A stretch of 64,000 nt of DNA from Clarkia xantiana subsp. parviflora (lineage: Eukaryota; Streptophyta; Magnoliopsida; Myrtales; Onagraceae): NCBI GenBank assembly GCA_036873135.1, contig JAPTYO010000018.1:1798001-1862000 (forward strand), in the 5' to 3' direction. The position numbers were made by a program, and so were the translations under genes. The notes under the pieces are model-generated. The model saw nothing but the letters and a program-made list of their open reading frames with translations, was not told the DNA's origin and did no database searches. Shown in pieces: positions 34,385 through 43,200 of the stretch (within the stretch, counting starts at the first letter, position 1; each line of letters starts with the position of its first letter).

Positions 34385-35256
34385 CTAGTTGCTGAACCCA
34401 CGCACAGCGCGGGTGTGTGAAAAAAAAATATAAATAGCAAAAAAATATATACGAAAGAACAAATTATACCCCATCTGAATTAAAATATATTTATTCAAAT
34501 ACTATATATAATTATTTAAAAAATATTATAGATGTCAAGTCTTTGTTTATATAGTTTTGACAAACTATGACGTAAAACTATAAAAATCATTATTCTAAAA
34601 CTTGAGTACTTTTTTTTAATAAAGAAATGAAATAGGATAATAATCATTAAATCTGAGCATATGTGCATGGTAACATCTCTCACTCCTCAAGAGATGATTT
34701 AATAGTTAATAGGATATATTTGGATAAAAAAAAAATATCGAGTTGTATTTGTTGTTTATATAGTCTTGAGAAATTAAAAAAAAAAATGTAATTTCTTCTC
34801 ATGATAATTGTGCACTAATTTTAAGAAATAAAACTGACAATAATCGCTTAATCTGAACTTGACACGTATATTATTGTTTTCTTCACATGGGGTAACTTAC
34901 TTTAAACGTATTTATGTAAATAAATATAATAATATTTTATCAAATTATAGTGATAATCTCAATTTTTTATTCAAAGTAAATAATATGAATACATTAATCT
35001 TTATAATTGATATCCATTCAAGATTAAAAAACCGAATTATCTCTTAACTCAACTGAATTTAATGAAAAAGAACGTCGAGTACTGAAAATATAAAATATGT
35101 AAAAGATACAATACAAAAACTCACAAGTTAAATATGTAGAAAGTTTCTACAATATTAAGAGTTATAGTATAATTAATTATAAGTTTTTTTTAATTAAATA
35201 TATATATTATAAGTATTTATATTTACATAATTATGTTTTACATATAGTAGGTTTTA

Positions 35257-35261
35257 GTAGC
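35257..35261. repeat. Target site duplication of element B, left copy (GTAGC)
   Basis: Exact match to 46681-46685 on the other side of the complete element. Confidence 0.93.
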
Positions 35262-36004
35262 TGTTGGATCACGGGCGAAGCTCCGTTACGTCCTTGACGG
35301 AATGCTTGGACTCCTGGGCTCCGCGTGGTCCTGCAAAAGGGGATGACCTGGGTGGTGACCCAGAATCCCTCTCCGATGCTTAAATGAGTACGGTGATCAA
35401 TGGAGTGGTAAGCAGAGTCTAAGTTCGTATCAGAATGAATGATTTTCTGGGGTAACTTCCTCCTTTATATAGGAGGAGAAGTCACCCAGAGTTACCTGAG
35501 GCCAGGCTCGGCCGTTATAACCACGATTCCGTATATCTCGCCACGATTCCGTATATCTCGCCCCACGCTCCGCGTATCTTACCCATACTTCCGCGTATCT
35601 CGGGCACGCCCTGCGTATTCTCGGGGAAGATTATCTATATCCTAACCGTCTTCCCACTACTCTCATCCAGTAGGCGGGTTTCTCGGTCTTATCCTCTGAT
35701 CACAAGTCTCGACTCCTGTCGGGGACTCCAGAGTTGTCTCATTCTAGATCACCACCCAGGACCTTCAGTCTCTACGGGACAGGTCCAGCCTCTGCGGGGC
35801 TTTATTATCGGGACCTTTACTAAGGCACATCGGGGCCTACTCAGAGGCTTCTCATCGGGAGCATTCAGCTCCTACATCGGGACTATTAGAGTCGGAACCC
35901 TTCGTGTTGGGCCTCTGGGCCCTCTAGGCTTTTACGAGGCCCACTGGACCTACTTGCCGTCCATTGGCTGTTAACGGGGCCAACGATTACATCGGAACCC
36001 ATCA
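35262..36004 (-). repeat. 3' LTR of the complete element B
   Basis: 743 bases. The promoter inverted repeat lies at about 35451-35486 and the U3 repeats at 35518-35624. Confidence 0.94.
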
Positions 36005-36015
36005 TTTGCCCCCAA
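36005..36015 (-). other. Polypurine tract of element B
   Basis: Minus-strand TTGGGGGCAAA at the LTR border. Confidence 0.87.
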
Positions 36016-36560
36016 GACATGGGGGACTTTAGTTCGCCGTGTCTTCTAATTCATGCTTTTTGACCTCGTTATCGGAGGTTTCCGTTTTCGCACCCTCCGA
36101 TACCACCGTCGGGGGTTTTGACCTTTGCAATTTTTGATGTCTCAGTTAAAGGCTTTTGTCTTCATACCTTCCGATACCACCGTCGGAGGTTTTGATCTTC
36201 GCGTGTGATCGTTACATGTCAGAGTCTCTTTCTTATGATTATTCTGGGCCCACCAGGCCCCATGGGTAGTTGCCAAATCCGAGAAGACTCCTCGGTTACT
36301 GCAGCATTAAATGCCTGAGGATAGAGAAACGACGTTTAAATCAGCGTGACTGCTGTTTTCTGAAAAAGCAACTATGACGTCATACACGTCCCTTCCGTGC
36401 CTATCATCTCGTCGATTAAGATCGTGTCGTTTCCTCTTCAACGGTGCAGATCCAGCCCATCCAGCTGTCTCCTCCGTATCGTCTCCCCAGTTCAACGGTC
36501 ATGATCAGATCGTTTCGCCTTCCACGGTCACGATTATGTCCCTTCAGTTGCCCTTTGGCC

Positions 36561-36570
36561 TATAAAAGGG
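36561..36570 (+). promoter_or_regulatory. TATA box for the B antisense gene
   Basis: TATAAAAGGG, 162 bases upstream of ATG 36723, between the polypurine tract and the gene. A pyrimidine-rich CACTTCTTCTGCACTCTCTC stretch 25-45 bases downstream suits a plant transcription start. Confidence 0.62.
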
Positions 36571-36722
36571 AAGACCTTGGTCCCATTCACTTCTTCTGCA
36601 CTCTCTCGCTTTCAGACCTCCTTGCATCCGAAGTTCTCTCCTAAATTCTCCTGGTGCTTCAAGTGATCAAGGCCACTCCGACTTCTCCGATCTTCTTTTT
36701 CCTCACTTTCCGACCACCGATC

Positions 36723-39450
36723 ATGTCTGGTAAGGACTTCTTTTCCATGTTTTCGTAATTTGATTATTGTTTACTCCTCCTTTCTCAATTCTTCTTGTCT
36801 GCAATTGTTTTAGACGAAGCTAGTTCTGAGGTTAGGGCCCCCTTCTTCTTTGAGTTTGCTGTCAATGAGATATCCGAGGGTTCGTATGAGGTGGCCCTTA
36901 GAGAGGGGTGTATCACCTCGGATTGGGAGCCTCGTTTCCCTTATGAGTCCCAAACTGCTGGTAGGAGGAAGCACATTATCACGCCTCCTCGGGCCGGGGA
37001 GGTGTTTGTTTCCACTGGACAGATAAGTGCGGGGATTCGGTTCCCCTTCTGTGGAAACATGGTGGAAATGTGCAATTTTTACAAAACGCACCCTTGTACT
37101 TTCTCTCCACACGCCATCCGCGTGTGGAATGCCTTCCAGCTCCTGTGCCATCGCCAGCAGTGGACATACAGTCTTCTGTTGTTCCGCACTTTTTACGGTA
37201 TGAAGTGCAATAAATCCGGTGTCTGCTCCTTCTCTCCCCGACTCCCCAAGTGGACAAAGGAGCAACTCTCCCGTTTCGGCTGGGACAGCGAAACTTGGAA
37301 ATTTCACAAGGATCGGATTCTGATCCGCGACTCGGGCTCCGACAACAGTGGCTGGAAGAAGTACTACTTCTTTATCCAGCATAGCTCTATCCCCTGGCCT
37401 CGATGGGAGGTTGTGGCGGACCCTGCCCCCAAGCTCCAAGATTATTCCGAGGATGACCTCAACACCCTCCAGATGGTTCAACTCTACCGCTGGGGGGACA
37501 ACTTCATACCTATGGATGCCAACAAGCTTCAAGAGCGGCATCTGATTGCCATCGGAGTTCGGCTCCTAGATTCCGTTTCTGCAGATTTAGTCGTCTGGGT
37601 AATATTTCTAACCGTCTCATTTTTACCTTTGCAGCCAAGAAGGCTTCTCTGTTGACTCATCTCGTTATGAAGCAGGGCGAGACTAATGCCATCCAGGGCG
37701 GTTCCAAGCGGAAGCGCAAGCTGGTGAAGAAAGGGGCTTCCTCCTCCACTCCCCTAGCTGTTGCTCCTCCGACTGAGGAGCAGGTCGTGGCCAAGAAGGC
37801 CAGACGGGAGGAGATAGATCAGGCCTTTGGGGCCACCACCGTCGAGGAAGGTAAGCGCGTTCGTCGTGCAATTACAAAATATAAAGAATTAATTCCCAAG
37901 GAGTTTATCCCCGCTGATCGGAAGACACGGGTTCAAGAGATTAAGCTCGTCCTTCAAGGAGAGATTCCCCACGTTATTGAGGCGGGATATTACAACGTCC
38001 TTGGGAAGAAACGATATTTCGATCGTCAGATCATCTGGTGCCCTGAGGGTACTCTCCCTGACTTCATTCGTCCCGCTGCCGCATGTCCTTTGGAGATTCC
38101 TCCCCCGACAGAGGCTATTATTCCTGTGGAGACGGCGGCTCCGCAAGAATTGATGCTGGAGGACGCCCCGGCGGGAGCTCAGTTCCGCCAGGTGACCGAC
38201 TTGGAAGCTTCTCCTTCCATCGAGGAGCCTGAAGAGGGGGGCCTGCTTCCTCGTGGCAGGTCGAGGTCCAGGAGCGCACGGCCCGCTGCTAGGGACGTGT
38301 CTAAAAGTCCTCCTCCTATTCTTCGTACCCCGACTCCCGAGCCGCGCGTTGAGGTGGCTCCTCTGGCTTCGAGTTCTGGGGTCATCCCCCCGCTCCCTGT
38401 GGATGAAAACCTTTACAAGGTTTTTACTCCCGAACAGGGGATGCTGCCCTGGAAGCCGATCGAGTCTCTCCGAGGAGTTCCACTTCGGCGGGGAGACCTT
38501 GATCCTAGCTTGGCCCTGCATCTGCTGGCGGGGTCAGTTCCTCCGGCCTTGAAGCGGCCCCTGTCCTTCGCGCAGGAGGACCTTGAGGAGGAGATTCGTG
38601 ACATGGCCATCCGACGGATGGAGGTAAAACTTCTATTCTCATTTCATTCTCTTCACTACTTTTATCTTCAATTGTTTACATCTTGATCTCTTCTTTTTCT
38701 CAGGACACCGCCAACCAGCAGCGCTGTTTTGGCCTTATCCTGGCCTTGAAGAGTGCTTTGGTGGAGGCCCAGGCTCAGGCGAACCCTGAAGCCTTAGCCA
38801 AGCTCCAGATGGAGCGTGACGAGGCGGTGGCGGCCGAAAATAAGATGGCCAAGGAGAAGGCTCTCCTCGATGACATGGCCACAAGCCTGCTCAAGAAGGT
38901 CCACGACCATGAGGCTGTCATGCGTCGAGAGCAGAAGATGGCCCGAGTGGAGCATCAGCGGAACGAGGCGGAGAAGAAACAGCTCATTCATGAGAAAAAC
39001 GTCTTCGCTGATCTCCTCGCGGAGGCCAAGGCGAAGTTTGAGGTGGAGAGGACTGAGTTCTCTGCCAAGCTAGCTGAGGCCAAGGCTCAGGGCCTCGAGG
39101 AAGGCCACCTGCGGGGGCGTGAGGAGGGCCGCCTTCAGGGTCACAAGGAGTATCGGGATTCTGAAGAATTCAAGCTGGCTGCTGTGGAGTTCTGCAAGTC
39201 CGAGGTGGAGGACGTTTTATTCAACGCCTTCGAGGAACTCTACACAGTCTACGCGGACTCCATCGACTTCACGAAGTCCGAGACCCTTGCCCCTGTCGCG
39301 GAGAAGTACTTCAACCTCCCCGCGGAGAGTGAAGAGGCTGCTGCCGTGGACCCGACTCTGTCAACTGCGGAGCCTTCTGCCCAAGCCCCTCCAAACCTTG
39401 CTCCCTCCGACGCTGCTGAGGGCCCATCTCCTAACAAGGACCAAGTTTAA
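36723..39450 (+). CDS. Element B antisense spliced gene (aORF)
   Basis: Inferred exons 36723-36729, 36814-37598, 37640-38623 and 38704-39450 (stop TAA) give about 840 residues. The 7-base first exon plus exon 2 reads MSDEASSEVRAPFFF. Residues ~60-230 form a globular block (GEVFVSTGQISAGIRFPFCG, WNAFQLLCHRQQWTYSLLLF, YGMKC) that from memory resembles PF04195. Residues ~287-296 are a basic cluster (KRKRKLVKK) suggesting nuclear import. An Arg-Ser-rich run follows, and residues ~593-740 form a coiled coil (KKVHDHEAVMRREQKMARVE) before an acidic Pro-rich tail. Donor after exon 2 (TGG|GTAATA) needs the downstream acceptor (CCAAG|AAGG); the upstream one (TTTGCAG) would shift the frame into a stop. 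Antisense genes at this spot are known in Tat elements; what they do is not established. Confidence 0.75.
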
Positions 39451-39666
39451 TGCTTACATCTTTTAGTCCTTGTTATCTTTCTCCCTTATCTCTTGTAATG
39501 AACTCCTTTGGCTTTCGAGCCTTTATATGAATAGTTTTCTTTCCATCTGTCTTGGCTCCGATACTTGCTTGCACTTTATCTAAAGTAGCTTTAAAATTCG
39601 TTACTTAGAACGTTCCGATGCACCCTTGTAGATGACTTCATACGTCCCTCCGACGTTTTATTCGAG

Positions 39667-40087
39667 ACTTTGCCATTTAAGGCTCTTCATCAAAAATCGG
39701 GATTTCACCACTTAAGGCTTCTCATCCAAAGTCGGGACTTCACCACTTAAGGTTTCTCGTTCAAAATCGGAACTTCACCACTTAAGGTTTCTCGTCCATG
39801 CCTTTTAAGGTCATTTTCATATCCCTTAAGGCTTCCATTGCGTCTCTACTGGACGGCTTAGTCGTACCCGTTAAGGCTTTTAGCCGCATCATATAGACGA
39901 CTTACGCGGATCCATCAGGATCTTTTCATACCTAGGCTTTTGGTTGCATCATATAGACGACTTACGTGTACCCCGTAGGGCTTTTGTCCGTACCTGTTAA
40001 GGCTTTTGGCCGCGTCATATAGACGACTTACGCATCCCCTGCAGGGCTTTCATCGTACCTCGGAAGGCTTTTGTTGCGTCACCCAGG
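39667..40087. repeat. Tandem repeats between antisense gene and pol of B
   Basis: Same ~35-base and ~60-base patterns as in unit 1 at 21655-22075. They lie just past the 3' ends of both convergent genes, so they could contribute to transcript ends from both strands. Confidence 0.86.
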
Positions 40088-40223
40088 ACGTCTTATTAAC
40101 AGTAAGAGTAAATTCGAAAGCAATTTGATCGGAAGGAAACTTCTTTTATTCACTAATAATTCAAAGTAGGCTTACATCGGATTTTATTGATAGACAATTT
40201 GCGCCATTCGTGGCGGCTTCATA

Positions 40224-43200
40224 TCAAACATGATACTTCTTCAAGTGTTCACCACTGAAGGAATGCTTCAACGTCTTGCCTTCGAGATCCTCTAACTTGT
40301 ATGCATTGGGCACTGGCATCCCCACGATCTTGTAGGGTCCTTTCCATTTTGGTGACAGCTTGTTGATCTGATCTTGATGAACAAACTCATTCCTCCGCCA
40401 GACAAGTTCTCCTACGAAGAATTGTCGGGACCTGACACGCCGATTATAGTATCGGGGTGTTGCCAGACGCATCCGGGCCTGGACTTCATCGGCTTTCCAC
40501 CTCTTTTCCTCGAGCAAGTCTAAGTCTAGACGTCTCATTTCCTCATTTGTCAGAGGCTCGTAGTATTTCGCGCGATGGGATGCCACCGCTATCTCCACGG
40601 GAGCAACTGCCTCCGTGCCATAAACCAGGCCAAACGGAGTTTCTCCTGTTGACTGCTTGGGTGTTGTTCTCACAGCCCATAGCACATTCTCGAGCTCATC
40701 CAGCCAATGGCCCTGCAAAGAATAGACTCTCTTCTTCAAGCCGTCCATCACGATCTTGTTGGCTGACTCTACCTGGCCATTGGTCTTGGCGTGACGGACT
40801 GACGCGGTCCGATACTCAATGTTTAATTCTTCCAGGTATTCCTTCAACTGAGCCCCATTGAACGGAGGTCCGTTGTCGCTGATCAATACTCGCGGGATCC
40901 CGTACCGGGATATGATTTGAGTCTGAAGGAACTTGAGGATCTGCTGCCCCGTCGTTCTAGCCAATGCTTTGGCATCTATCCACTTTGATAAGTAGTCGAT
41001 AGCCACGAGTAAGTATTTGCACTGACCTCTTGCTTGAGGAAGTGGTCCCACCAAGTCAATTCCCCATTGCGCAAAGGGCCATGCACTTCTGATGGGCGTT
41101 AGGTCTGCGGCGGGGGCCACGATATTCGGGGCGTACCTCTGGCATGCATCACAGGATCGGACCATTGCGGTTGCTTCTTTGTTCATCGAGGGCCAGTAGT
41201 AGCCTAAGTTCAATGCTTTCCTCACTAGAGATCGGGCTCCTTCATGGCAGGCCGCGACTCCTTCATGTAGCTCCCTCAAGATCCGATTTGTGTCGGGTTC
41301 TGCTACGCATTTTAGAAAAGGCTTTACGTACCCTTTTTTGTACAACTGGTTCTCCACCATTGCATAGTTGTCCGCAATCCGCCGCAACCTGACAGCTGCC
41401 ACTTTGTCATCGGGGAGTACCCCCGTAGTCAGGTACGTGACCATCGGGGTCATCCAAGTGGACTTCTCTTCTTCCTCCGATCCTGTCTCAATGGCACAGA
41501 TCTCTACCGGATCGATGTTTGAGATAATCACCTTCTCTAGGAAGTGCACCTTCCGATTCTCCTCGGGAGCCACTCCCAGAGCGAACTTGCTCAAGGCATC
41601 TGCTTCCGCGTTTTCTTCCCTTGGGATCGCCTCGATATCAAAACTTTTGAAGCTTCCCTTCAAAGTTTGCACCTCGTGCAAATATTTCTTCATTGTCGGG
41701 TTCTTAGCTTCATAATTCCCCTGGACTTGATTTACAACCAAGCTAGCGTCGCACTTCACTTTTAAATGGTCAACCCCCGTACCTTTGGCAATCTTGAGGC
41801 CTGTGATGAGAGCCTCATACTCTGCTTCGTTGTTGGTGGCTTTGAATGTCAACGCCAGGGCATATCGTAAGGGCTCGCCTCCGCCGGGCGGTATCAACAC
41901 GAATCCTGCCCCCGAGCCTTCTACACTCGATGAACCATCAGTGTACATCTCCCACGTATTCTCCTCATTTGGCTGTTCTGGCTGCTGTTCTGTTGTCGGG
42001 ACTTCCTCCATGGCTGCCCCCTCTGCGGGACCCGTTACTTCCAGATCGGGTGCCGTAGACTCAGCTATAAAATCTGCCAATGCCTGGCCCTTATTAGCGG
42101 TTCTCGGAGCGAAATGAATGCGGAACTCCGTCAGCTCGATGGCCCATTTTACCAATCTCCCCGACACCTCCGGTCGGTTCAAGAAGTGTTTCAAGGGCTG
42201 ATTAGTCAATACCGTGACTTCATGGGCATGGAAGTAAGGTCGCAGTTTTCGAGCGGCAATAATCAACGCAAAGAGATACTTCTCAATGGCGGGATAATTT
42301 ATTTCAGACTTGGCAAATGCCTTGCTTACATAATAGATAGGCACTTGGTTGCCCTTGACAATCTTAATCAAAACAGAACTAACAGCCACATCAGAAACAG
42401 CCAAATAGAGATAGAGCGGCTCGCCTGGAACTGGTTTCGCCAACGGCGGAAGGGTGCGGAGGTGCTGTTTTAGTGCCTGGAACGCCTCCTCACACTTGTC
42501 GGTCCACTCGAACTTCTTGTTGGCCCTCAGCACATCAAAAAATGGCATAGCTCGATCGCTCGCCTTGGATAGAAAGCGATTCATCGCGGCCAACCGGCCA
42601 TTCAGCACCTGGACCTCCCGATGATTCTTCGGGGACTGCATCTCCTCGATTGCTCGCAGCTTCTCAGGGTTCACCTCGATTCCTCTCTGGCTCACCATGA
42701 ACCCTAGGAACTTCCCCGAGTTCACCCCAAAAGCACATTTGTCGGGGTTCAGTCGGACCTGATGGAACTTCATCCGCTCAAATGCCGCCGCCAAATTCTG
42801 GACATGGTCTCCCGCCTGTCGGGACTTCACCAGCATGTCGTCCACATATGCCTCCATGGTTTTCCCCAGCATGTCCCCGAACAGCTTGTTCACCATCCTC
42901 TGGTAAGTTGCTCCGGCATTGATCAATCCGAAGGGCATCACGTCATAATGATAGACATCACTGTCAGCATAAAAGGCCGTATGGGGGGCATCCTCCTTCG
43001 CCATCTTAATCTGGTTGTACCCAGAGTACGCGTCCATGAAGCTCAGCAGCTCATGTCCCGATGTAGCATCCACTAACTGGTCAATCCTCGGGAGCGGGTA
43101 ACAGTCCTTCGGGCAGGCTTTGTTCAGGTCACGGAAATCGACGCACATCCGCCACTTTCCGTTACTCTTTCGCACCAGCACTGGGTTAGCCACCAAAGTC

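Larger units (their letters stand above)
23984..41969. repeat. Unit 2 of the ~18 kb direct tandem duplication
   Basis: 17,986 bases, collinear with 5999-23957. It is 27 bases longer: a 29-base tandem gain at 30758-30815, minus four bases in a TA run, plus two single-base gains in A runs. At 41969 unit 2 continues uninterrupted into the rest of element B. Confidence 0.96.

Noticed and set aside
5999..41969. Explaining the two units purely as an assembly error
   Set aside because: Not fully excluded, but private changes in each unit and a templated insert at the junction fit a real rearrangement better; long reads would decide.
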